Shown: positions 17,987-26,653 of the stretch, piece after piece
Layout of the letters: each line of letters starts with the position of its first letter
How positions within the stretch are numbered: position 1 is the stretch's first letter
Assembly (NCBI GenBank): GCA_014238065.1
Contig: JABABU010000032.1
Coordinates: 1-59,413 of the forward strand
Length of the DNA: 59,413 nt
Direction: 5' to 3'
From: Actinomycetota bacterium
Lineage (GTDB): Bacteria > Actinomycetota > Acidimicrobiia > Acidimicrobiales > Poriferisodalaceae
The notes under the pieces: generated by a model
Seen by the model: the letters and a program-made list of their open reading frames with translations, nothing else
Database searches by the model: none
Told to the model about the DNA's origin: nothing
Program-made: the position numbers and the translations under genes

Positions 17987-18694
17987 TCACAGGCGCTCGA
18001 GAACCACAGTCCTCGCATGCTGCGACTCATCGACGGTGATCGGCTCGCGCTCGTCATCGACGATGCGTACGGTCCCAGCTTCGACCAGTCGGGACACCAC
18101 CGCCTCGAAATTGCCCGGCTCCCAGAAGCCCTCCATCACGTTGAAGACGATCCTGCCGCCGCGGCGGGAGATCCGGCATAGCTCATCGAGCGCCTCTGCC
18201 CCCACGTGACCCGAGACGAAGGTTCCCGCGCTCACCACTACGTCGTAGACCGCATCTGACAGATCCAGCGGTTGGAGAAGATCACCTTCGATCAACCTGC
18301 GGTACACGCCCTTGGACGCAGCGACCTCAAGCATCTCACGGCTCAGGTCGAGCCCGTCGACAGCAGTGAAACCGCTCGCCAGGAGGTGGCTGCCGACGGC
18401 GCCCGTGCCACAACCGACGTCGAGCACCTCTGCATCGACATTGCACATGGTCGAGAGACGCCGGGCCATCGACGCAGGGCCGACAATGCGCATCTCCCCG
18501 AAGACATCCCTGTCGTACCGCGTTGCCCACTGGGCGTAGAGCTCCACGACTTCTTCCTTCGACGACACGGCCCGCGCCCGTTCGACAGCCCTACGAGCGT
18601 CTTCGCTGATCTCGGCGAGTGGCCGTTGAGGTTTCGGGCCCCGCTGCCCGCGACGATCGAACTCCGGCTGCACAGAGCTTTCAGGCTGGCTCAT
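17987..18694 (-). CDS. SAM-dependent methyltransferase
   Basis: A 235-residue class I methyltransferase. Motif I is LDVGCGTGAVGSHLL (about residues 91-105); the acidic post-I residue is in VDGLDLS and post-motif features follow (YDVVVSAGTF). The first 50 residues are basic and probably disordered. The ATG overlaps the TGA of the preceding CoA-transferase (ATGA), so it is second in a two-gene operon. The methyl acceptor is unknown; the partner suggests a small acyl substrate, but this is inference. Confidence 0.82.
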   Translation of the reverse strand: MSQPESSVQPEFDRRGQRGPKPQRPLAEISEDARRAVERARAVSSKEEVVELYAQWATRYDRDVFGEMRIVGPASMARRLSTMCNVDAEVLDVGCGTGAVGSHLLASGFTAVDGLDLSREMLEVAASKGVYRRLIEGDLLQPLDLSDAVYDVVVSAGTFVSGHVGAEALDELCRISRRGGRIVFNVMEGFWEPGNFEAVVSRLVEAGTVRIVDDEREPITVDESQHARTVVLERL

Positions 18695-19884
18695 ATGACG
18701 CCATCCTCACCGAGCGCTGCAATTCTCGCGTCGTCATATCCCAGCTCGGTGAGCACCTCGTGCGTGTGTTCCCCGAGGTCAGGGGCAATACGGCCAGGTG
18801 TTGATGCAGTCTCGCTCATCGCGATCGGTGACCCGATCACAATCGTTTCGCCCCATTCGGGGTGGTCGATTGTCTGCAGGTACCCGTTGTCGAACGCCCC
18901 GGCATCGGCGGCGACCTGTGAGTAGTCGCGAACCGGCGCATAGCGGGCACCGATCCTGCGAAGTTCCGCCTCCCAATGGGCACTGGTCTCGGCGGAAAAC
19001 AGCTCGGCGAGCACCGCGCAGAACTCAACGCGAGTTCCCTGCAAGAACGCGATAGGTGTTCGCCGCGGATCATCGATGAGCCCTGGTCGGCCGAGGATGG
19101 TGAAGAAGTCGGCAAGCACCTCCTCTGGCACACCAACGAGCGCTATGTGGCCGTCGCTGGTCGGAAACACCCCGTACAGCGAAGGCACGATCGGATGACC
19201 ACCGGCTTCCGGTGGTTTGACCTCTCCCGACAGGAAGTGGCGAGTCAGTTCGGACGCTTGCGCGTAGATCTGACCCCCGTACAGCGAGACCTCGACATGC
19301 TGGCCACGACCAGTTCGATGCCGTGCCACCAGCGCGGCCAAAACTCCGTTGGAGAGATTCTGCGAACCGATGTGATCGGCAATGGTCACTCCGACCGGCA
19401 TGTGGTCGTTGCCGCCCGAGACACTCAGCAGACCACCGGCGGCCTGCCCTCCCAGATCGGCGCCTTTTTGGTCGGCGTCGGGGCCTCGACTTCCGTACGC
19501 GGTCGCCGAACCCCACACGATTCGCGGGTTCCGCTCGGCCATCACCTCGTACCCGATACCCCACGCCTCCATCGTCCCATGGACAAAGTTCGAGATGACC
19601 ACATCGCTGACCGCGACAAGATCAAGGAACACGTCGCGGCCAACCTCGGTTCGCAGGTCGACTGTGACCGCCCGCTTGCCGCGGTTGCAGCCCTCCCAGA
19701 AGGGAGCTCTCAGATCCTGGAGCGATACGGGGAGCCGTCTCGACAAGTCACCGACACCTGGGAGTTCGACTTTGATGACGTCTGCGCCGAGATCGCACAG
19801 CAACTGGGCTGCCTGTGGGCCTTGCACGAGTTGTCCGAGATCGAGTACCCGGATTCCCGCCAGTGCTCCCTCGTTGTTCTCCAT
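18691..19884 (-). CDS. Family III CoA-transferase (CaiB/BaiF)
   Basis: A 397-residue formyl-CoA-transferase-type enzyme that moves CoA between carboxylic acids. Recognisable features are GIRVLDLGQLVQGP at the N-terminus, GADVIKVE, SNFVHGTMEAWGIGYE, the PVGVTIADHIGSQ segment with the catalytic-type Asp, and RTGRGQHVEVSLY. First gene of a two-gene minus operon with a methyltransferase, divergent from the aldehyde dehydrogenase across a 217-nt spacer. Likely activates an unidentified acid for degradation. Confidence 0.9.
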   Translation of the reverse strand: MENNEGALAGIRVLDLGQLVQGPQAAQLLCDLGADVIKVELPGVGDLSRRLPVSLQDLRAPFWEGCNRGKRAVTVDLRTEVGRDVFLDLVAVSDVVISNFVHGTMEAWGIGYEVMAERNPRIVWGSATAYGSRGPDADQKGADLGGQAAGGLLSVSGGNDHMPVGVTIADHIGSQNLSNGVLAALVARHRTGRGQHVEVSLYGGQIYAQASELTRHFLSGEVKPPEAGGHPIVPSLYGVFPTSDGHIALVGVPEEVLADFFTILGRPGLIDDPRRTPIAFLQGTRVEFCAVLAELFSAETSAHWEAELRRIGARYAPVRDYSQVAADAGAFDNGYLQTIDHPEWGETIVIGSPIAMSETASTPGRIAPDLGEHTHEVLTELGYDDARIAALGEDGVI

Positions 19885-20101
19885 GCTGCGAAGCTAGCGC
19901 CCCATCCGATCCGGTCGCGGAGCCATCAAGTCCCATACGATGATGTTGCGACCAGGCACGGGTGAGGACACCCTCGACCAGAGCAATGCCGGCGTCGCAG
20001 AACCCGCGACCGATCTCGATCGAGCCTTCGATGCCATCGAATTAGCCCGACTCTGAGGGGAGTACGATTTCGGCTGCACCGGTCGACTTCAAGGGATGAA
20101 C

Positions 20102-21526
20102 ATGTCAGACACCACTCCGATGATCATCAACGGTGAACGAATCGCTCTCGACGAGACCACCGAGGTTCATTCGCCCTACGACGGACGTCTCATCGGATCG
20201 GTGCCACGTGGCAACGCTGATCACATCAACGCCGCAGTTGCAGCAGCGAAAAAGGTCCTTGCGACCTCCCCGATGCCGACGCATCAGCGCGCCGAGATCC
20301 TGGACCGGGTCGCCGACCTGATCTCGGAACGTTCCGATGACCTCGCCGCAATCCTCTCCGCCGAGTCGGCGAAGCCAATCACCACATCTACCGGCGAGGT
20401 GGCCAGAGCAATCGACACCGTCAGATTCAGCTCTGCAGTTGCCAGAACAATGGGTGGCGACGTCCTGCAACTCGACGCGTCATCAGCGGGCGTCGGCAAG
20501 TTCGGCTACACCAAACGAGTACCCATCGGCGTGGTCGCCGCCATCTCGCCCTTCAATTTCCCACTGAACCTCGTCTGTCACAAGGTCATGCCGGCCATCG
20601 CAGCCGGTTGCCCTGTCGTGCTGAAACCGGCTTCGTCGACGCCACTCACCGCGCTGGCGCTCGCCGATCTGCTCGAAGAGGCCGGACTCCCTGCCGGCTG
20701 GCTCAACATCGTCACCGTTCCGGGGTCGGTCGCCAACCACCTCGTCGACCACCCCGATGTGGCCATGGTGACCTTCACTGGCTCGCCCGAGGTCGGGTGG
20801 GGCATCAGGGCCCGCGCCCCACAGAAGAAGGTCTCGCTGGAACTGGGCAACAACTCACCGATCGTGATCGAACCCGATGCCGACTGGAAAACAGCCGCAG
20901 CCAAGATCAAGGGCGCCGGATTCTCGTTCGCGGGCCAGAGTTGCATCTCGACCCAGCGGGTGTACGTGCATCAATCGATACACGACGCCTTCGTGGCTGA
21001 ACTCGTCGCCCAGGTCAACGGCATCGTCGTGGGTGACCCCGCCGACCCGGCCACCGATGTGTCAGCCCTCATCGACTCGGGTGAGACAGATCGCGTCGAG
21101 AGCTGGATCAACGACGCGGTTGGCGAGGGCGCCGGCCTCGCCGTCGGCGGCACGCGAGACATCAATGGAGTGTTGGTCCCGACTGTCCTCACCGAGGTCT
21201 CCCCAGACATGAAGGTGTGCTCCGGCGAGGTATTCGGCCCCGTCGTCGGCGTGGCCGCGTACACCGAATTCGACGAAGCGCTTCGACTGGCGAACGACTC
21301 GAACTACGGCCTGCAGGCGGCTGTCTTCACCGCCGATCTCGCCAAGGCCATGAGGGCAGCCGATGTGCTCGACTACGGCGGCGTCCTGATCAACGAGGTG
21401 CCGACCTGGCGGGCAGACCACATGCCCTACGGAGGGCTCCGCGACAGCGGCAACACACGCGAAGGCCCGGCCTACGCAGCCAAGGAGATGACCGAAGAAC
21501 GCCTCATCGTCATGCAGCCCCGGTGA
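20102..21526 (+). CDS. NAD(P)-dependent aldehyde dehydrogenase
   Basis: A 474-residue ALDH-superfamily enzyme. SPFNFPLNL, LELGNNSP (general-base Glu) and AGQSCISTQRV (nucleophilic Cys) are in the standard order, with EVFGPV and the C-terminal PYGG/SGN..EG motifs. Start: ATG 20102 has AAGGG seven bases upstream, whereas the ATG at 20096 sits too close to it. It is followed 10 nt later by a cytochrome P450 on the same strand, so the two probably act in one oxidative pathway (alcohol/aldehyde/acid). Confidence 0.92.
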   Translation: MSDTTPMIINGERIALDETTEVHSPYDGRLIGSVPRGNADHINAAVAAAKKVLATSPMPTHQRAEILDRVADLISERSDDLAAILSAESAKPITTSTGEVARAIDTVRFSSAVARTMGGDVLQLDASSAGVGKFGYTKRVPIGVVAAISPFNFPLNLVCHKVMPAIAAGCPVVLKPASSTPLTALALADLLEEAGLPAGWLNIVTVPGSVANHLVDHPDVAMVTFTGSPEVGWGIRARAPQKKVSLELGNNSPIVIEPDADWKTAAAKIKGAGFSFAGQSCISTQRVYVHQSIHDAFVAELVAQVNGIVVGDPADPATDVSALIDSGETDRVESWINDAVGEGAGLAVGGTRDINGVLVPTVLTEVSPDMKVCSGEVFGPVVGVAAYTEFDEALRLANDSNYGLQAAVFTADLAKAMRAADVLDYGGVLINEVPTWRADHMPYGGLRDSGNTREGPAYAAKEMTEERLIVMQPR

Positions 21527-21536
21527 GGTCCGTGTC

Positions 21537-22823
21537 ATGAGAAACGAAGGCTCATATCACCGTGCCCCGACCGAGGCACCGCCCGCACCAACAGGATGCC
21601 CGGTGCAACACGAGTGGGACCCGCTGTCGGTCGAGTACCTCGCTGACCCGTACGGCATCTCACATCAGCTGAGAGACGACTCTCCCATCTTCTATTCCGA
21701 GGCGCTCGGTTACGTGGTGATCAACCGCATGGAAGACATCATCCACGTCTTCAACGACCCAGACATTTACGCCTCGACGAACGTCCAAGATCCTGTCTTC
21801 CCGCTGTCGAACAGCGCCGCCGAGATCCTTGCTGTCGAAGACTTCAACCCGGTCGCAGTGATGTCGAACCGGCCGGAACCAGACCACGGTCGAATCCGGG
21901 TGTACACCCAGGCCGGATTCTCGAATCGCCGATTGAAGGAACTCGAACCCTACGTCCGACGGCGCAGCCACGAGTTGATCGATGCCATGCTCACCACGGG
22001 ATCGCCGGTCGAGTTCATCGACGCCTTCGCGTTCCCTCTCCCAGGCGAGACCGTGTTCCGCTTCATCGGTTTCCCAGAGACCGACGACGAGATGCTCAAG
22101 GTCTGGTGCGGCGAGCGCAAAGCGTTCTCGTGGGGCAAGACCAACGAAGAACAACAGGCGACGATCGCAGAACACATGCTCGCGTACTGGCGGTACTGCA
22201 GAGACTTCGTCGCATCGAAACGAGATGACCGGGGCGAGGACTTCGCCTCGGAGCTCATCGACGCGCACGAAGCAGACAACGACGAAATCACGTATCGCGA
22301 GGTCGAGTCAATCGTCTACGGACTGTCGTTCGCCGGCCACGAGGCCGTCACCAACCTCATCTGCAACTGCCTCTGGACGCTGCTGAGTCGGAGAGATCAA
22401 TGGGACCAGGTCTGCGCAGACCCTTCCCTCATCAACAACGCCGTCGAAGAAGTGCTCCGATTCGAGTCGAGCCAGATCTCATGGCGAAGAGTCACGACCG
22501 AACCGACAACGCTCCACGGCGTCGAACTGCCGCAGGGAACGAAGATCTTCATGAACTTCGCGGCCGCGAACCGTCAACCCGACCTGTTCCACGACCCTGA
22601 CAGCTTCGACATCCATCGCAGCAACGCCAACCGTCACATCTCATTTGGCCGAGGCATCCACTTCTGCCTCGGTGCAAAGATGGCCAGGTTCGAAGCCAGG
22701 ATCGTGCTCGAAGTGCTCGCCGAACGACTGCCGTCGCTCGAGCTCGTCGCCGGCCAGGAGTTCGTGTCGTTCCCGAACATCACGTTCAGAGGGCCCGAAC
22801 AGATGATGGTCGCCTGGGACTGA
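21537..22823 (+). CDS. Cytochrome P450
   Basis: A 428-residue soluble bacterial P450. The heme-binding loop FGRGIHFCLGAKMAR provides the Cys thiolate; the ExxR of the K helix is EEVLR; the I helix reads SFAGHEAVTN, with Glu-Ala where many P450s have Asp/Glu-Thr-Thr, so proton delivery may differ. N-terminal region lacks a membrane anchor. It is in a tight unit with the upstream aldehyde dehydrogenase. No ferredoxin or reductase gene is adjacent, so electrons must come from elsewhere. Substrate unknown. Confidence 0.92.
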   Translation: MRNEGSYHRAPTEAPPAPTGCPVQHEWDPLSVEYLADPYGISHQLRDDSPIFYSEALGYVVINRMEDIIHVFNDPDIYASTNVQDPVFPLSNSAAEILAVEDFNPVAVMSNRPEPDHGRIRVYTQAGFSNRRLKELEPYVRRRSHELIDAMLTTGSPVEFIDAFAFPLPGETVFRFIGFPETDDEMLKVWCGERKAFSWGKTNEEQQATIAEHMLAYWRYCRDFVASKRDDRGEDFASELIDAHEADNDEITYREVESIVYGLSFAGHEAVTNLICNCLWTLLSRRDQWDQVCADPSLINNAVEEVLRFESSQISWRRVTTEPTTLHGVELPQGTKIFMNFAAANRQPDLFHDPDSFDIHRSNANRHISFGRGIHFCLGAKMARFEARIVLEVLAERLPSLELVAGQEFVSFPNITFRGPEQMMVAWD

Positions 22824-22843
22824 GCTTCGATCCTCCACCGACG

Positions 22844-23686
22844 TCAGTATTTGGCGAGCTCGACCGCGAGCGGCTCGACTTGTGACGCCAGATACGGGCC
22901 ACGCATCGAGTAGATCACAAGATCGACACCAGCCTCGAGGAACGGCTGCGCAAAAGCGGCGCGCTCAGCAGGATCGTCGTCGACCGTCCAGCCGACATGG
23001 ACGGAGCGAATGATCTCCGAAGGCTCACGTCCGACATCGTCGCAATGAGCGAGCAACACTTCGTTCAACACGCTCCACGCCTCAGGATTCGCAGGAAACG
23101 TCATGTCCCAGTGATCGGCCCACCTCGCGACCGAACGCAACGTGCGCTTGGGGCCCTTGCCACCGATGACAATCGGAGGTCGAGGCTGTTGCGCCGACTT
23201 CGGCTCGCAGCGTGCTTCGACCATGTCGTAGTACTCACCGTTGAACGTCGTCAACTCGTTCTCGAGCAGGCTAATAATGATCTGCACACCCTCGTCGAAG
23301 CGGTCGAACCGTTCGGTCAAGGTGCCGAGCGGCATGCCATACGCATCAGACTCAGGCTCGAACCATCCGGCTCCGAGCCCAAGACTGAACCGCCCACCGG
23401 AGATCAGATCGGTCGTGACCGCCATGTTCGCCGTAACCGCAGGATGCCGATAGTGCATACCGTTCACCATCGAGCCGAGCCTGAGGCGTTTCGTTGCCTG
23501 GGCCAGAGCAGCGAGCATCGACCACGACTCGAGGATCTCGCCATCCATGGGCGGAGTCAGCGGATAGAAGTGATCCATCGTCCACGCAGAGCTGAACACC
23601 TCGATGTCATCGGCCTCCAGCCAGACCGACAGAAAGTCATCCCACGTGCCGTGCTGCGGCGGTGTCTTGATTCCGTACTCAGCCAT
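22844..23686 (-). CDS. LLM-class F420-dependent oxidoreductase
   Basis: A 280-residue luciferase-like TIM-barrel protein of the actinobacterial TIGR03560-like F420 group. Typical segments are SAWTMDHFYPL, RLRLGSMVNGMHYRHPAVTANMAVT, DLISGGRFSLGLGAGWFEPE and PPIVIGGKGPKRTLR. It would carry out hydride transfer with deazaflavin F420 on an unidentified substrate. It lies downstream of ubiX in the same orientation, with a tandem repeat filling most of the 90-nt spacer, and converges on the P450. Confidence 0.88.
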   Translation of the reverse strand: MAEYGIKTPPQHGTWDDFLSVWLEADDIEVFSSAWTMDHFYPLTPPMDGEILESWSMLAALAQATKRLRLGSMVNGMHYRHPAVTANMAVTTDLISGGRFSLGLGAGWFEPESDAYGMPLGTLTERFDRFDEGVQIIISLLENELTTFNGEYYDMVEARCEPKSAQQPRPPIVIGGKGPKRTLRSVARWADHWDMTFPANPEAWSVLNEVLLAHCDDVGREPSEIIRSVHVGWTVDDDPAERAAFAQPFLEAGVDLVIYSMRGPYLASQVEPLAVELAKY

Positions 23687-23696
23687 TCGATACTCC

Positions 23697-23792
23697 GTCT
23701 GTGCTCATACGGCCCTACCGGTCTGTGCTCATACGGCCCTACCGGTCTGTGCTCATACGGCCCTACCGGTCTGTGCTCATACGGCCCTACCG
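23697..23792. repeat. Perfect 4 x 24-bp tandem repeat
   Basis: Four identical 24-bp units starting GTCTGTGCTCATACGG occupy 23697-23720, 23721-23744, 23745-23768 and 23769-23792. The array overlaps the last codons and stop of ubiX (TGA at 23779-23777) and ends 10 nt before the start of the LLM gene. Each unit junction contains ACCGGT, a 6-bp palindrome. Read on the minus strand, the unit keeps an open frame (8 codons), so changes in copy number would not shift that frame. Confidence 0.97.
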
Positions 23793-24346
23793 GTCCATGG
23801 CACAACCAGCTTGTTGTCCACCCCAAGCATGTCCAACGCCTTGCCGACCGAATGGTCAACGATGTCCTCCACCGTCGCCGGCCGGTTGTAGAACGCCGGC
23901 ATCGGCGGAACCAGGATCGCTCCCAACTGCGCGAGCTCGTACATCAGTTTCGCGTGACCAAGGTGAATCGGAGTCTCGCGCGGCATCACCACCAGCCGGC
24001 GACGCTCCTTCAGCATGACGTCGGCGGCTCTCGTCAGCAGGTTGTCGGCGTAACTGTTCACCACAGCTGACAGGGTCTTCATCGAGCATGGAGCAATCAG
24101 CATGGCGTCAGCTTCAAACGACCCGCTCGCGATCGAAGCGGCCACATCGCGATGCGCGTGAACCTCGTCAGCGAGCGCCTCAACATCGGCAACCGCCCAC
24201 GACGTCTCTATCTCGACATTCATCTTGGCTGTCGGCGTCATCACCAGGTGTGTCATCACGCCGAGATCCTCGGCCAGGACCTCCAGCGCACGGATGCCGT
24301 AGATCACGCCGCTCGCTCCACTCATACCAACAACGATGTTCAACAC
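23777..24346 (-). CDS. ubiX: UbiX-type flavin prenyltransferase
   Basis: A 189-residue flavoprotein of the UbiX/PAD1 family, which makes prenylated FMN for UbiD-type reversible decarboxylases. VVGMSGASGVIYG at the N-terminus, APCSMKTLSAVVNSYADNLLTRAADV and VVMPRETPIHLGHAKLMYELA are diagnostic. Start is GTG 24346 or TTG 24343, behind GAGAGGGG (24350-24356); TTG gives better spacing. It lies 16 nt after a CoA-transferase gene and is followed by an LLM oxidoreductase. No ubiD is in the window, so the decarboxylase it serves is elsewhere or outside. The C-terminal codons run into the tandem repeat. Confidence 0.93.
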   Translation of the reverse strand: MLNIVVGMSGASGVIYGIRALEVLAEDLGVMTHLVMTPTAKMNVEIETSWAVADVEALADEVHAHRDVAASIASGSFEADAMLIAPCSMKTLSAVVNSYADNLLTRAADVMLKERRRLVVMPRETPIHLGHAKLMYELAQLGAILVPPMPAFYNRPATVEDIVDHSVGKALDMLGVDNKLVVPWTGRAV

Positions 24347-24362
24347 ACGCCCCTCTCGGCCA

Positions 24363-25532
24363 TCACCGTGTTTCCCCGATGACACCGTCTTCTCTGAGAT
24401 CGGCGACCTCGGAAAGCGTGTAACCGAGTTCCGACAAGACCACACCAGTGTGTTCACCCTTCCCGGGCGATGGGCCAGGGACCCCAGGATCACTGGAACT
24501 GAACCGAGCAGGTGCCCGCGGCGCACGTGACCTCCCGGCAGTTGGATGGTCGGACTCGGTGAGGATGCCGTTATGGACCACCTGCGGGTCGACGACAACC
24601 GACTCTCGATCGAGTACGGGCCCGCTCGGAACGTCGTGCTCACGCAGTGAATCAAGCGCTTCAGCCGTGGTCATCTTCGCGAGCGCCGCACCAAACTCGG
24701 CACGCATCTCGTGCGAGTGACGAAGCCTGCTCTCACGAGTGGCGAAGCGTTCGTCGTCAACCAGGTCGGGGCGACCAACGGCATGTGCTGCCGCGAGGTA
24801 TTGACGAAAGTTCGTCCAGTTTGCTGTGATCTGACCATCAGAGGTGCCGTACGGCGAATACCACTCGCTGTACGTCGGCACTTCGGCCTCATCCGGCAGC
24901 GACTGATTCCAGTAGATGTCCGGCCAGCTCCACGCGATCATCGAGTCGAGCAAATTGACCTCGACATGTTGCCCGCGCCCGGTCGAGTGCCTCGCCAACA
25001 GCGCCGCCAGTGCAGCATTCGTCGCCGTCATCGCCGCAGTCTTGTCAGCGACGAAGGACTTCACGTAGTCGCCGTTCTGCGCAGAAGCTACGCCAGAGAG
25101 CCCCTGGATGATCGGGTCGTAAACAGGTTGATTCGAATACGGGCCCGACGCGCCGAATCCGGACACCGAGACATACACAAGACGCGAATTGACCGCATCG
25201 AGAGCCTCATAACCAATGCCAAGGCGGTCAGCCACGCCTGGTCTGAAATTTTGGATGAACACATCGGCGTCGGCAACCAGCTGGTGGACGACGCGTACTC
25301 CACGCTCGTCCTGAAGATTTAGTTCGATCGCCCGTTTACCTCCGTGCAGCCCGATCCACGCGCCAGATTGATCACCGACGACGGGCCCGGTCAGACGCAT
25401 CACATCGAAAGCATCGACCCTTTCGATCATCACCACCTCTGCCCCAAGCTGAGACAGCTGAGTGGCAGCCCACGGCCCTGCCACCGCCGCCGACACATCG
25501 ACAACCTTCATTCCACTAAGTGGCCCAGTCAT
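24363..25532 (-). CDS. Family III CoA-transferase (CaiB/BaiF), second copy
   Basis: A 389-residue member of the same family as 18691-19884, but clearly diverged. MKVVDVSAAVAGPWAATQLSQLGAEVV, FIQNFRPGVADRLGIGYE, FVADKTAAM (catalytic-type Asp) and RHSTGRGQHVEVNLLDS are visible. It overlaps the upstream thioesterase by 4 nt and is followed closely by ubiX, giving an operon of thioesterase, CoA-transferase, UbiX and LLM oxidoreductase. This suggests a CoA-bound carboxylic intermediate that is later released. Confidence 0.9.
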   Translation of the reverse strand: MTGPLSGMKVVDVSAAVAGPWAATQLSQLGAEVVMIERVDAFDVMRLTGPVVGDQSGAWIGLHGGKRAIELNLQDERGVRVVHQLVADADVFIQNFRPGVADRLGIGYEALDAVNSRLVYVSVSGFGASGPYSNQPVYDPIIQGLSGVASAQNGDYVKSFVADKTAAMTATNAALAALLARHSTGRGQHVEVNLLDSMIAWSWPDIYWNQSLPDEAEVPTYSEWYSPYGTSDGQITANWTNFRQYLAAAHAVGRPDLVDDERFATRESRLRHSHEMRAEFGAALAKMTTAEALDSLREHDVPSGPVLDRESVVVDPQVVHNGILTESDHPTAGRSRAPRAPARFSSSDPGVPGPSPGKGEHTGVVLSELGYTLSEVADLREDGVIGETR

Positions 25533-26341
25533 GATGCCTCCAGCTCGCGCAACATCGCGACTTGCCGCGACCTGGCGACGAGTTCACCGTTCGAGTCCCA
25601 CAATGAACCCGACTCCACGAAGAGACCATTGTGCAGATCGTCTGTTTCGAACACGGCCCGGACCCATCCTTCGGCAGGGACCCGGCGCACATGAACTGTG
25701 AGCTCGAGCGTCGGAACCCAGCCGATGAAGCCGTACCTGGCGAACAGTGAAGGCGGGAATGCGTCAGCGAAGAGCACGAGTGCCGCAGCGTCAGGTGGTC
25801 GTCCGTCGACAAAACGGATCCACCCGGACACCTTGGCGTCGGGCGACTCTCCTGCGACTGCCTGATCGGGCCGAATCATCACGTCGACCCGATCGAGGAT
25901 CGGCAGATCGACCCCTTGCTCGAGGTCGACGCGGTCGACGCACTCGTCCGGCTTGGGGAGGTCTGGGGGCGCGTAACTCAACGACTGTGCCGCCGGCCCG
26001 GCGCTCAGATCGCCGAAACCTGCGAGCACCTCGACCCGGGGCTTCCCGAGTTGCGAAAGGGTGCCCGCAACCGTCGACATCCGATTGCCCAGCTTCACGA
26101 CCCGGCCGGTGATGTCGGCCGACCGACTACCGACACCAGGACGAAGAAAGTGGGTCGTGACGGTCATTGCATGAGGGTGTTCGACCATCCGGCCGAGGTT
26201 GTTCACCACGGTGGCGGCGAGGTATCCGCCGTTCGAATTCTGACCGATATTCCAGCTGTCGCTCAACGTGAGCTGCCACATGTTCTCGCCGACGGTGACG
26301 GCTGATGTTTCAGAGTCGAACTCCCAGCCGTCGGCGCGCAT
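25529..26341 (-). CDS. TesB-like acyl-CoA thioesterase
   Basis: A 270-residue double-hotdog protein of the acyl-CoA thioesterase II-like group. SWNIGQNSNGGYLAATVVNNLGRM is the N-terminal hotdog helix, THFLRPG follows, and WVPTLELTVHVRR..GWVRAVFETDDLHNGLFVESGSLWDSNGELVARSRQ is the second hotdog. It hydrolyses an acyl-CoA thioester. First gene of the minus-strand operon; the upstream 312-nt spacer holds direct repeats that may control it and the divergent gene. Confidence 0.85.
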   Translation of the reverse strand: MRADGWEFDSETSAVTVGENMWQLTLSDSWNIGQNSNGGYLAATVVNNLGRMVEHPHAMTVTTHFLRPGVGSRSADITGRVVKLGNRMSTVAGTLSQLGKPRVEVLAGFGDLSAGPAAQSLSYAPPDLPKPDECVDRVDLEQGVDLPILDRVDVMIRPDQAVAGESPDAKVSGWIRFVDGRPPDAAALVLFADAFPPSLFARYGFIGWVPTLELTVHVRRVPAEGWVRAVFETDDLHNGLFVESGSLWDSNGELVARSRQVAMLRELEAS

Positions 26342-26419
26342 CAGGACATCATCGCAGACCGACAGCGCTCACCCGAAAGTGCGCCCTCGTCCATTCCTCC
26401 AGAAATTCTGGTCAGGAGC

Positions 26420-26504
26420 CGATCTCTGAAGGACCTCCCTGCTTCCGAAGACCGACTCAGAGGCAAGTGGGCACGATCTCTGAAGGAATCGTTCCGCGGG
26501 GAAC
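26420..26504. promoter_or_regulatory. Direct repeats and palindrome in a divergent promoter region
   Basis: CGATCTCTGAAGGA occurs exactly twice, at 26420-26433 and 26474-26487, with a start-to-start distance of 54 bp (about five helical turns). Directly after the second copy lies the palindrome GTTCC-GCGG-GGAAC (26491-26504). The 312-nt spacer (26342-26653) separates the leftward thioesterase operon from the rightward TIGR03086 gene and holds no coding sequence I can support. This layout suggests operator sites for a regulator; none is encoded next to it. Confidence 0.45.
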
Positions 26505-26653
26505 ATCGGCCACAGCCCCGGAACCCCCACGAACACCGAGTCGAACAGCCAGGCAGCCCGCCATACCGGCTTCGCTCTCACTAAGGAGTAGCTCCACCGG
26601 GGAAGTACCGTGACCCCCTCACACACACTCGTCAAATCCCGGGGTTCCCGTTC

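Noticed and set aside
23697..23792. Possible CRISPR array
   Set aside because: Units are directly adjacent with no spacers and no cas genes; it is a simple tandem repeat.
24347..24655. Extension of the ubiX frame about 100 codons upstream
   Set aside because: It runs through the end of the CoA-transferase gene and is Ser/Arg-rich; UbiX proteins start right at the VVGMSGASG strand.
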